Origin: IMCC26077 sp964418325
Lineage (GTDB): Bacteria; Actinomycetota; Actinomycetes; Nanopelagicales; Nanopelagicaceae
Reading direction: 5' to 3'
DNA length: 64,000 bases
Assembly (NCBI GenBank): GCA_964418325.1
Contig: CAYQLC010000006.1
Coordinates: 8,457 to 72,456 of the forward strand
The position numbers and the translations under genes were made by a program. Every line of letters starts with the position of its first letter. Positions within the stretch are counted from its first letter, which is position 1. Below are positions 53,392-61,726 of this stretch, piece by piece. The notes under the pieces were generated by a model, which saw only the letters and a program-made list of their open reading frames with translations, was not told the DNA's origin and did no database searches.

Positions 53392-54663
53392 ATGGAAGAA
53401 GATCTCGCAACGAGCCAAGCGCTTGAGGAGCAGGCTCCCCTGCTTGCGGCGCCACGAGCGCCCCTTCCTGAATTAATCACCACGGTTGAAGCCCTCGAGC
53501 ACGCTGTTGTAGCGCTGGAATCTGGTCACGGTGATATCGCCCTCGATGCTGAGCGCGCTTCGGGTTACAAGTATTCGCAACGCGCCTACTTGATTCAAAT
53601 GTTTCGCCGGGGTGGCGGGCTGCACCTTATTGATCCTATTGCTTTCTCTGACTTAGACCCGCACTCGCTATTTGCTCCACTCAATCGCATTATTCAATCA
53701 ACTGAAGTAGTTATTCATGCAAGCTCGCAAGATCTACCGTGTTTACGTGAAGTGGGAATAGAACCCACGCAATTATTTGACACCGAATTAGCCGGACGGA
53801 TTGCGGGCTTCCCAAGAGTAGGTCTTGGAGCTCTGACTGAGTCGCTCCTGAATATCAGACTTGCCAAGGAGCACTCCGCGGTGGATTGGTCGCAACGACC
53901 GCTACATCATGATTGGTTGATCTATGCAGCACTTGATGTCGATGTTCTACTGGATCTTAAGGATGAGATCGTTCGAGTCTTAACTGAAAAAAAGAAATTA
54001 GAGTGGGCGCGCCAAGAATCAGCATCAGCTTTATCTGCACCGCCCTTCGCTCCGCGCAGAGAACCTTGGCGGCGAACATCTGGAATACATCAAGTAAAGC
54101 GGCCGGAGCAGCTTGCCATCGTGCGGGAGTTATGGCGAGTGCGCGATGCGATAGCAAGAGAGCGTGACATCGCATCAGGGCGGTTATTAAATGATCGGGT
54201 GTTAGTTAGCGTTGCTTTAAAACCACCAAATTCTTTTCTCCATCTGCAAGCTATTCCTGCGCTAAAAAAAGATGCGCAACTCTGGTGGGAGGCGCTAGAA
54301 GCTGCCCGGGCCAATCCCACCGTCACCAAAGCCGCTCCAACCGATGGACCTCCTACTCACATGAAGATTTGGAGAGAGCGAGCACCTCTTGCCTACGCAC
54401 GATTAACGCATGCCCGAAAAGCGCTCATTGATTGCGCCGCCGAATGCGAACTTCCCGTGGAGAACCTTCTTTCACCCGATCTCGTTCGACGATTCTGTTG
54501 GCAAGATCCTCCTGCTGGTGGTCGCAACGAGGGAGAGGTCGCTGATTTCCTGAACTCTCATGGCGCCCGCCCCTGGCAGGTTCGATTGACCGCCGCTCTC
54601 CTGCGCTCGATCGAAGGGGCAACTCTCCCCCTGATCAATGAACCGTCTGAGGAGGAGGGGTAA
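53392..54663 (+). CDS. rnd: Ribonuclease D with HRDC domain
   Basis: A 423-aa 3'-5' exoribonuclease for tRNA and small RNA maturation. The ATG at 53392 starts the protein after the DUF3000 stop; an in-frame extension to 53269 lies in that gene. DEDD residues: Asp and Glu in IALDAERASGY, Asp in HASSQDLPCL, and Tyr/Asp in YAALDVDVLLDL. HRDC domain at about 215-295 (IVRELWRVRDAIARERDIASGRLL), then a second helical domain. Actinobacterial architecture. Confidence 0.92.
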   Translation: MEEDLATSQALEEQAPLLAAPRAPLPELITTVEALEHAVVALESGHGDIALDAERASGYKYSQRAYLIQMFRRGGGLHLIDPIAFSDLDPHSLFAPLNRIIQSTEVVIHASSQDLPCLREVGIEPTQLFDTELAGRIAGFPRVGLGALTESLLNIRLAKEHSAVDWSQRPLHHDWLIYAALDVDVLLDLKDEIVRVLTEKKKLEWARQESASALSAPPFAPRREPWRRTSGIHQVKRPEQLAIVRELWRVRDAIARERDIASGRLLNDRVLVSVALKPPNSFLHLQAIPALKKDAQLWWEALEAARANPTVTKAAPTDGPPTHMKIWRERAPLAYARLTHARKALIDCAAECELPVENLLSPDLVRRFCWQDPPAGGRNEGEVADFLNSHGARPWQVRLTAALLRSIEGATLPLINEPSEEEG

Positions 54664-54700
54664 GGAGGGGAAAGAGGGGAAGGTGAGCGAACTCTCATGA

Positions 54701-54726
54701 TTTACGCAACGAAATAGTTGCGTAAA
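54701..54726. promoter_or_regulatory. Perfect inverted repeat upstream of the iron transporter
   Basis: TTTACGCAAC, six bases, GTTGCGTAAA. It ends 26 nt before the binding-protein start and 38 nt after the RNase D stop. No T-run on either strand argues against a terminator. Likely an operator; it does not match the DtxR/IdeR consensus I know. Confidence 0.55.
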
Positions 54727-54752
54727 TGCCTCCTCCCTTTTATCGTGGCCCC

Positions 54753-55757
54753 ATGACCTGGAGAAAAGTCCGAGCCACCGCCCTTTTCGTAGCGATAGCC
54801 AGCTTGACCGCTTGTGCCCCCGCTGCCGAGACGAACTCGACCCTCGTGCTCTATTCGGGACGGAGTGAGGAGTTGATCGCCCCCTTCGTCGAGGCATTCA
54901 CTGCCGAAAGTGGAGTGAAAGTGGAAGCGAGATATGGCGACTCAGCTGCCCTCGCCGCTCAGCTACTCGAAGAGGCAGGTAACTCCCCTGCTGACCTCTT
55001 CCTCTCCCAAGATGCTGGCGCGCTCGGAGCGGTCGCTGCCGCACAGTTACTGTCACCGCTGGATTCGACGGTTCTTCAAGGAACTCCAAAAGAATTCATC
55101 TCACAAAATAACGAATGGATTGGAATAACTGGTCGCGTTCGAGTCTTGGCATACGCCCCTGATCGAGTCAACGCACTACCGAATTCGGTCGACGATTTAC
55201 TTCAACCTCAGTGGAAGGGCAGATTGGGTATTGCCCCGACCAATGCATCGTTTCAAACTTTTATAACGGCAATGATCCAAAGTCGAGGCGAAGCGGCTAC
55301 CGAGCAGTGGCTTGCATCGTTAATGAAGAATTCACCGAAGTTCTATGAAAAGAATAGCTTGATAGTCGCTGCCATCGACTCTGGTGAAATTGATGCCGGC
55401 CTAGTTAACCACTATTACCTGTGGGAAGTCGCCGAGGAATTAGGGCGTGAGATCAATGTTCGAAATCATTTCTTTACCGCTGGCGATATCGGAAACCTCA
55501 TCAATGTGTCGGGCGCGGGAATTTTAAAGAGTGCTGCAAATCAAAAGGCAGCTCAACAATTCATTGAGTTTCTGCTCTCTCCGGAGATGCAAGATAAATT
55601 TGTGAAGGATACTCATGAATTCTCGCTCACTCGCCCCGAACCAACTCCCGCAGGCCTGCCAAAGCTTAAGGAGATTGGTGCACCACGAATCGATCTCTCG
55701 GAGTTATCTGACTTAAGGCGCACCCAAAATCTACTGATAAAGGTTGGAATGCTCTAA
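54753..55757 (+). CDS. Ferric iron ABC transporter substrate-binding lipoprotein
   Basis: A 334-aa FbpA/AfuA-type protein. The ATG at 54753 gives a signal peptide with lipobox LTAC after about 25 residues. Mature domain: LVLYSGRSEELIAPFVEAFTAESG (as a span), ADLFLSQDAGALGA, KGRLGIAPTNASFQTF, GLVNHYYLWE with the tyrosine pair that ligates iron, and the VSGAGILKSAANQKAAQQFIEFL region. First gene of the fbpABC-type operon, preceded by a perfect inverted repeat. Confidence 0.9.
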   Translation: MTWRKVRATALFVAIASLTACAPAAETNSTLVLYSGRSEELIAPFVEAFTAESGVKVEARYGDSAALAAQLLEEAGNSPADLFLSQDAGALGAVAAAQLLSPLDSTVLQGTPKEFISQNNEWIGITGRVRVLAYAPDRVNALPNSVDDLLQPQWKGRLGIAPTNASFQTFITAMIQSRGEAATEQWLASLMKNSPKFYEKNSLIVAAIDSGEIDAGLVNHYYLWEVAEELGREINVRNHFFTAGDIGNLINVSGAGILKSAANQKAAQQFIEFLLSPEMQDKFVKDTHEFSLTRPEPTPAGLPKLKEIGAPRIDLSELSDLRRTQNLLIKVGML

Positions 55758-55760
55758 TAC

Positions 55761-57335
55761 ATGGCCTTACTCAATCAGCGCGTGGCGCACCCCTCTTCAA
55801 AAACGGAGGCGACCACTAAATCTTCACCGATTTTGTTTCTTGCTGGCGTAGTAGCCCTAACCTTCGTCGGATTGCCAATTTTTTATCTCATCAGAATGGT
55901 CGCAAATAGTGAGGCCGAAACGCTTCGGCTCGTGATTTTTCGTCTAAAGACTGTAGAAATTATTTTCACCACGATCTCTCTTGCGCTTTTAGTCTCCTTA
56001 TTGGCGACAGCGCTCGGATTGGCATTGGGTTGGGCACTTCAGAATGTTGTGATTCCACGAGCAAATCTCCTCAGAGCCCTGGTCATGATTCCCATTGCTA
56101 TCCCGAGTTATATCTACGCATATTGCTGGCTTGCGTTGGATGTGCTTCCACGGGGGTATCTAGCCGCGGTGGTCGTGCTTACCCTTACTACAACTCCTTA
56201 TATCGTGCTTGCATCTATGGCTGCATTCGCGCGCATAGATATCGCACAACTAGAGGTTGCAGAGACCCTCGGGCACAATCCATTTCGTCTCTTCACGCAG
56301 ATAATTTTTCCCCAAATTCGAAATACTATTCTCGCTGGTTCGCTTTTGATTGTGCTTTATGTTTTCTCAGATTTTGGTGCGGTTTCACTTCTGGGCGTCG
56401 ATACGCTCACGCGTGCAATCCAAAATACCTACCAAGGAAGCTATGACCGCTCAAGCGCTGCTGTGTTAGCGCTAATTCTCTTGATGCTTTCAGCCTTGGT
56501 CATCGTCCGCGAGAATCTGTGGCGCAATGAGAGCTATACCGCCAAAGCCTCAGCCACAATCACTAAATCTGTTAAGCAATACTCAAAAGGAAAGGTCAAG
56601 CACGCGGCCGTGGCTTTGATCATCTCTTACACCATCATTGCGCTCTTGGTTCCCCTGTCGATATTGGTGCAGCGATTTCTCGCACGAGAGAATGCTCTCG
56701 ATATCGCCAGTCTCATCAGTGCCACGACTTCGACCATCGTCGTCTCCGCGGCTGGAGCAATTCTTGCCCTCGCCGTGGCAATTCCCTTAGCGCTACTAAC
56801 TCTCACTGGCTCACGAATAGGACGCTTTGCGCAATGGGGAATTCTGATTGTCCACGCACTTCCCGGAATCGTCATGGGGCTAGCTTTGGTGGCCTTTGGT
56901 GCGCAGTTTTCCTTTATCTATCAAACGATTGGACTTCTTGCTCTTGCTTACGCAATTCTCTTTCTTGCCCGCTCGGTTGGATTTATCACCTCATCTATTT
57001 CGCGAGTGCCAAGAAATCTAGAAGAGATTTCGGCGACGCTGGGCAAGAACAATCGCCAAACGTTACTAAAGATTACGATCCCGCTAGCTTTGCCAGGAAT
57101 TCTCTCTGGTGCACTACTGATCTTTCTCTCAGCGATGAAAGAACTACCTGCAACACTTATGTTGCGCCCGACAGGTTTTGAAACACTTGCCACGGAAATT
57201 TGGAGCAGCGCAAATATCTTCCGATTTAGTGAAGCCGCTCCGTACGCCCTGCTCTTGGTAATATCGTCTGCTATTCCAGCCTTTTTGATAAGTCGACCAG
57301 ATAAGGCAACTAGTGAGCGAGGTGATCTTTCATGA
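55761..57335 (+). CDS. Ferric iron ABC transporter permease, fused duplicate
   Basis: A 524-aa FbpB-type permease made of two homologous membrane halves of about six helices each. The EAA loops are LEVAETLGHNPFRLFTQIIFPQIR (about residues 170-195) and LEEISATLGKNNRQTLLKITIPLAL (about 415-440). It begins 3 nt after the binding-protein stop and overlaps the ATPase gene by 4 nt. Confidence 0.92.
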   Translation: MALLNQRVAHPSSKTEATTKSSPILFLAGVVALTFVGLPIFYLIRMVANSEAETLRLVIFRLKTVEIIFTTISLALLVSLLATALGLALGWALQNVVIPRANLLRALVMIPIAIPSYIYAYCWLALDVLPRGYLAAVVVLTLTTTPYIVLASMAAFARIDIAQLEVAETLGHNPFRLFTQIIFPQIRNTILAGSLLIVLYVFSDFGAVSLLGVDTLTRAIQNTYQGSYDRSSAAVLALILLMLSALVIVRENLWRNESYTAKASATITKSVKQYSKGKVKHAAVALIISYTIIALLVPLSILVQRFLARENALDIASLISATTSTIVVSAAGAILALAVAIPLALLTLTGSRIGRFAQWGILIVHALPGIVMGLALVAFGAQFSFIYQTIGLLALAYAILFLARSVGFITSSISRVPRNLEEISATLGKNNRQTLLKITIPLALPGILSGALLIFLSAMKELPATLMLRPTGFETLATEIWSSANIFRFSEAAPYALLLVISSAIPAFLISRPDKATSERGDLS

Positions 57336-58411
57336 CCACGTTGGAAATTTCAGATCTCTCGGTGACATTAGGACAGACTCAAGTGTTGAAAGGGCTCTCT
57401 CTTACCGTACCTTCCGGAGAATTTGCCGCGATTCTCGGACCTTCTGGTTGTGGTAAGACAACGCTACTTCGCGCTATAGCAGGGCTAGTGCGCCCTGATT
57501 CGGGAGCAATTCGCTTTGATCAAAAGTTAGTGAGCGTCTCTTCCTTGGTCTTGCCTGCACATAAACGGAATGTGGGATACCTACCTCAAGAGGCTGGCCT
57601 CTTTCCTCATTTCACGGTTGGTGAGAATGTGGGCTTCGGATTAGAGAGAAAGTTGCCGTCCAGTGAGCGCATCGCGCGCATCGAAGAGATGCTCGAACTC
57701 GTGGGCCTAACAGAATTTATCAATCGCAAGCCCTATCAACTGAGTGGCGGGCAACAGACGCGCGTCGCCCTCGCACGCGCGCTAGCAATTAAGCCGGCAA
57801 TCGTTCTGCTTGACGAGCCATTCTCCAATCTCGATTACGCATTGAGGGTTGATGTTAGTGAAGAGGTCATTGCGCTTCTCAAACGAACTCGGACTACCTC
57901 GTTGATGGTCACCCATGATCGCGAGGAAGCGCTCGTCTCTGCAGACATCATTGCGTTGATGAGCCACGGAACTATCGTTCAATCTGGATCGCCACAATCA
58001 ATTTATATGAGTCCGCAATCAGCTGAGGTTGCGCAAAGCACCGGCGATATCGTTCAGATTCCGGCAGAGCGCTTCCTTGACGGCAGCATCACCTCTGCGC
58101 TCCATCCCTCAACTAGCGGCAAAGAAACTCGCGGTGAGATTGGTGCACTATTAATCCGCCCCGAAGAGATTCGTATTCACCAACCAGAACACGGTTCGGA
58201 TAATGAGGATTCGCATACGCGAGCTGTCATATCCCGGATTCGCTACTACGGTCATGACGCGATGCTGGAACTGACCCTTCCCGGCGCCACCGAAGGGAGC
58301 CATCTTGTCGCTCGGGTAGCTGGGCCGGTCAACTACTCCGTGGGCTCAGCTGTCTGTCTTGAACATCAGGGTCCGATTCGCTGGGTGACGAAAAAGGTTA
58401 CTGACCAGTAA
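57332..58411 (+). CDS. Ferric iron ABC transporter ATP-binding protein
   Basis: A 359-aa FbpC-type ATPase: Walker A GPSGCGKTT, Q-loop YLPQEAGLFPHFTV, signature LSGGQQTRVALARALA, Walker B VLLDEPFSNLD, switch His in MVTHDREEAL. The C-terminal 120 residues (IRPEEIRI onward) form a TOBE-like regulatory domain. Last gene of the iron operon; the thiolase starts 10 nt further on. Confidence 0.92.
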   Translation: MTTLEISDLSVTLGQTQVLKGLSLTVPSGEFAAILGPSGCGKTTLLRAIAGLVRPDSGAIRFDQKLVSVSSLVLPAHKRNVGYLPQEAGLFPHFTVGENVGFGLERKLPSSERIARIEEMLELVGLTEFINRKPYQLSGGQQTRVALARALAIKPAIVLLDEPFSNLDYALRVDVSEEVIALLKRTRTTSLMVTHDREEALVSADIIALMSHGTIVQSGSPQSIYMSPQSAEVAQSTGDIVQIPAERFLDGSITSALHPSTSGKETRGEIGALLIRPEEIRIHQPEHGSDNEDSHTRAVISRIRYYGHDAMLELTLPGATEGSHLVARVAGPVNYSVGSAVCLEHQGPIRWVTKKVTDQ

Positions 58412-58421
58412 GGTTTGCGGT

Positions 58422-59630
58422 ATGTCCACAACAACCGCCCCCTCCCATGTTGTTCTTATCGACGCAGTCCGAACCCCCTTTGGCAAGGCAGGGAGTTTGT
58501 ATGCCGGCACCAGGGCCGACGACATTATGGTCCGCTGTATCCGCGGCCTACTCGAACGAAATCCGACCATCGCTCCGGAAGATATTGATGATGTAGCCAT
58601 CGCTGCCGCGGCACAAAATGGCGATCAAGGGATGAATATTGGAAGAAGCGCCTCGCTTCTTGCGGGTATTCCGCAATCTGTTCCTGGCTACTCAGTAGAT
58701 CGTTGGTGCGCCGGCGCGCTCACCTCAGTAACTACGCTCGCAGGCAGTATCTCCATGGGCGCTTACGACATCGCGCTCGCTGGTGGTGTTGAACATATGG
58801 GTAACCACCCCATGGGAGATCTCATGGATCCCAATCCACGATATTTAGCCGAAAAGATGGTCGATCAAGATGCTCTCTCAATGGGCGCCACTGCTGAGCG
58901 CCTCCACGATAAATTTCCACATCTAACCAAAGAGCGCGCTGATCGATACGCCTATAACTCTCAAATGAAGACAGCTGCCGCCTACAAATCGGGAAAGATT
59001 CAACGAGATCTCATTCCGGTTGCCGTTCGTTCACCAGAGCTAGGTTGGGGCGTTGCAACAGTTGATGAGCCACCTCGACCAACGACCACGATGGAAGGTC
59101 TTGCTGCATTGAAGACCCCATTTCGACCAGCCGGTCGCGTAACTCCCGGTAATGCTGCAGGTTTAAATGATGGAGCGACCGCTGCACTTTTAATGAGCGA
59201 GAGCGAGGCAAAAAAGCGCGGACTAGCGCCCAAAGCGAAACTTCTCACTTTTGCATTTGCCGGAGTTGCTCCGGAGATCATGGGATACGGCCCAGTCCCC
59301 TCAACAATTAAAGCCCTAGAAAAAGCAGGATTGACTATCGATCAAATTGGACTCTTCGAAGTCAACGAAGCATTCTCGATTCAAGTGCTCTCATTCTTGG
59401 ATCATTTTGGAATTGCCGATGATGATCCACGAGTGAACATCTATGGTGGCGCAATCGCGGTAGGTCATCCGCTCGCCTCTTCAGGAATTCGCCTAATACT
59501 CAATCTTGCTCGCGGCTTTGAAGAGCGCCCAGAGGTGCAATATGGCATCACCACGATGTGTATTGGATTAGGTATGGGCGGAACGATTATTTGGGAGAAC
59601 CCACACTTCACCGGAAAAGGCGGAAAATAA
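58422..59630 (+). CDS. fadA: Acetyl-CoA acyltransferase (thiolase)
   Basis: A 402-aa thiolase. Nucleophile Cys96 in VDRWCAGALTSV, NEAFSIQVL, the catalytic His in GGAIAVGHPLASSG and the second Cys in MCIGLGMGGT. The pairing with fadB 2 nt downstream indicates the beta-oxidation thiolase step rather than biosynthetic acetoacetyl-CoA formation. No regulator site seen in the short space after the iron operon. Confidence 0.94.
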   Translation: MSTTTAPSHVVLIDAVRTPFGKAGSLYAGTRADDIMVRCIRGLLERNPTIAPEDIDDVAIAAAAQNGDQGMNIGRSASLLAGIPQSVPGYSVDRWCAGALTSVTTLAGSISMGAYDIALAGGVEHMGNHPMGDLMDPNPRYLAEKMVDQDALSMGATAERLHDKFPHLTKERADRYAYNSQMKTAAAYKSGKIQRDLIPVAVRSPELGWGVATVDEPPRPTTTMEGLAALKTPFRPAGRVTPGNAAGLNDGATAALLMSESEAKKRGLAPKAKLLTFAFAGVAPEIMGYGPVPSTIKALEKAGLTIDQIGLFEVNEAFSIQVLSFLDHFGIADDDPRVNIYGGAIAVGHPLASSGIRLILNLARGFEERPEVQYGITTMCIGLGMGGTIIWENPHFTGKGGK

Positions 59631-59632
59631 TT

Positions 59633-61726
59633 ATGAGCACTACTGCCCCCGATGAGGTAGTCACCAAGGCATTTGTACGCGAGGTCGACCTTGGTCCATT
59701 CGGTTTCACTGGAAAGTTGGCGTTAATAACCCTTGATAATGGTTTGGATTACAACCGACCAAACACTATTGGTCCTGAGGGCTTGAACGAACTCAATAAA
59801 GCGATAGATGCAGCCCTTGCATCAGGAGCCGATGCAATCGCTGTGACCGGTAAGCCATTTATTTTCGCCGCGGGCGCCGATCTCAGCGGCGTTGCTAGCG
59901 TTACCGATGGCGCGCAAGCAAGGGCCTTTGGAAAGCTTGGCCATGATGTCTTTCGTCGTTTAGGTGAGTGTGGCAAACCAACATTTGCCTTTATTAATGG
60001 GCTCGCCCTTGGTGGTGGACTCGAGATTGGGTTGCACTCTCACTATCGAACTCTTGCCAGCACAGCATTTGTCGCACTTCCCGAAGTTTTCCTCGGATTA
60101 GTGCCGGGTTGGGGTGGCGCCACGCTCTTGCCGCAATTGATTGGACCTGAGAAAGCTGCGAAGGTCATCATGGTCAATGCGCTCAATAACAACACGATGC
60201 TCAAGGCGCCGGAGGCCCTTGAGCTCGGAATCGTCGATGCCGTCTATCTCCCCGCAGATTTTCTTGAGAAGTCACTCACCTTTGCTGCTGATGTCCTCTC
60301 CGGCAAAAAGCAGATCGAACGAGTCAACCACCTCAACGATGATGCGGCGTGGAAAGCGGCAGCTGAACTCGGCACGGGCGCGAAGAAGAAGAAATATGGC
60401 GATGCTCCCGTGGACGCGCCTCGCCTTGCACTGGCGTTGATGGCCCAATCGCGCACCGCTACTCGTGATTCTGGTTTTGCTGCAGAAGATGATGCGCTCA
60501 ATGAATTAGTCATGGGTGATCCATTCCGCGCTTCAATCTACGCATTTAATCTCATTCAAAAGAGCAAAAAGAAAGTTGAAGGTGCGCCGAAACCGGCGCT
60601 CGCACGCAAGGTAACTCGAGTGGGTGTCGTTGGCGCTGGCTTGATGGCCTCTCAACTTGCGCTCCTGATTCTTCGCAACCTCAAGGTGCCTGTGCATATC
60701 ACCGATCTTGACCAAGCTCGAGTGGATAAAGGACTTGCTTGGATTCACAACGAGTTGGACACCTTGGTCTCAAAGAAACGAATGCGCGCTGAAGAGGCTG
60801 GATGGCTCAAGAATATTCTTAGCGGAAGTGATAACAATAAAGATTTCGCGGGCTGTGATTTTATTATCGAAGCGGTCTTCGAAGAGATGGAGATCAAACG
60901 AAAGCTATTCGCAGAGCTAGAAGGAATCATCTCTCCCGAATGCATCCTGGCAACTAACACCTCCTCGCTATCAGTCTCCAAGATGTCTGATCACCTCAAG
61001 AACCCAGAGCGCGTGATTGGTTTCCACTTCTTTAATCCCGTCGCCGTGATGCCGCTTCTCGAGATTGCACGAACACCACATACTGACGATGCGACAACGG
61101 CAACTGCCGTGGTTATTGGTAAAGAACTGAAAAAAACTATGGTCATCGTGAAAGACGCGCCAGCGTTCGTGGTCAACCGCCTCTTGATGAGATTCATGGG
61201 TGAGATCACTGATGCGCTCGATGAAGGCACTTCACCTGAGGTTGCTGACAGCGCTATGACGCCACTGGGGCTACCCATGAGCTCCTTTGAACTACTCGGT
61301 CTCGTAGGACCAGGGGTCGCCCTTCATGTCGCACAAACTCTCAATGCCACCTTGGGCGATCGCTACAAGGTCAGTCCAACTATCGAACGCTTGGTGAAGA
61401 ACGGTGTCCGCACCTTCTACAACAAAGATGAGCAAGGCAACCTCGTGATCAATCCGGAGGCAGCGGCATGCATAGAAAAGGGTGCCAAACCTTCAACTGC
61501 AGATGAGGTTCGCATCCGTGCACTTACTGCACTGGCGAAGGAGGCTCGAATGATGCTCGATGAAGGAGTCGTTGCCACACCGGCCGAAATCGATCTCTGC
61601 ATGATGCTGGGAACGGGATGGCCGCTACATCTTGGCGGAATCTTGCCTTACCTTGATCGCACTGGAATTAGCGAAGCTGCGACTGGTCAACGCTTTCATC
61701 CGAAGGGCGTTGCATCCCTTCCATAA
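59633..61726 (+). CDS. fadB: Bifunctional enoyl-CoA hydratase/3-hydroxyacyl-CoA dehydrogenase
   Basis: A 697-aa multifunctional beta-oxidation protein. The ATG at 59633 follows the thiolase stop by 2 nt. Hydratase domain (about 1-290): FAAGADLSGVAS and NGLALGGGLEIGLHS, with Glu in ALPEVFLGLVPGWGG. Dehydrogenase domain (about 325-690): VGVVGAGLMASQLAL, ILATNTSSLSVSKMS and the catalytic His in VIGFHFFNPV. Its last 59 nt overlap dxs on the opposite strand. Confidence 0.95.
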   Translation: MSTTAPDEVVTKAFVREVDLGPFGFTGKLALITLDNGLDYNRPNTIGPEGLNELNKAIDAALASGADAIAVTGKPFIFAAGADLSGVASVTDGAQARAFGKLGHDVFRRLGECGKPTFAFINGLALGGGLEIGLHSHYRTLASTAFVALPEVFLGLVPGWGGATLLPQLIGPEKAAKVIMVNALNNNTMLKAPEALELGIVDAVYLPADFLEKSLTFAADVLSGKKQIERVNHLNDDAAWKAAAELGTGAKKKKYGDAPVDAPRLALALMAQSRTATRDSGFAAEDDALNELVMGDPFRASIYAFNLIQKSKKKVEGAPKPALARKVTRVGVVGAGLMASQLALLILRNLKVPVHITDLDQARVDKGLAWIHNELDTLVSKKRMRAEEAGWLKNILSGSDNNKDFAGCDFIIEAVFEEMEIKRKLFAELEGIISPECILATNTSSLSVSKMSDHLKNPERVIGFHFFNPVAVMPLLEIARTPHTDDATTATAVVIGKELKKTMVIVKDAPAFVVNRLLMRFMGEITDALDEGTSPEVADSAMTPLGLPMSSFELLGLVGPGVALHVAQTLNATLGDRYKVSPTIERLVKNGVRTFYNKDEQGNLVINPEAAACIEKGAKPSTADEVRIRALTALAKEARMMLDEGVVATPAEIDLCMMLGTGWPLHLGGILPYLDRTGISEAATGQRFHPKGVASLP

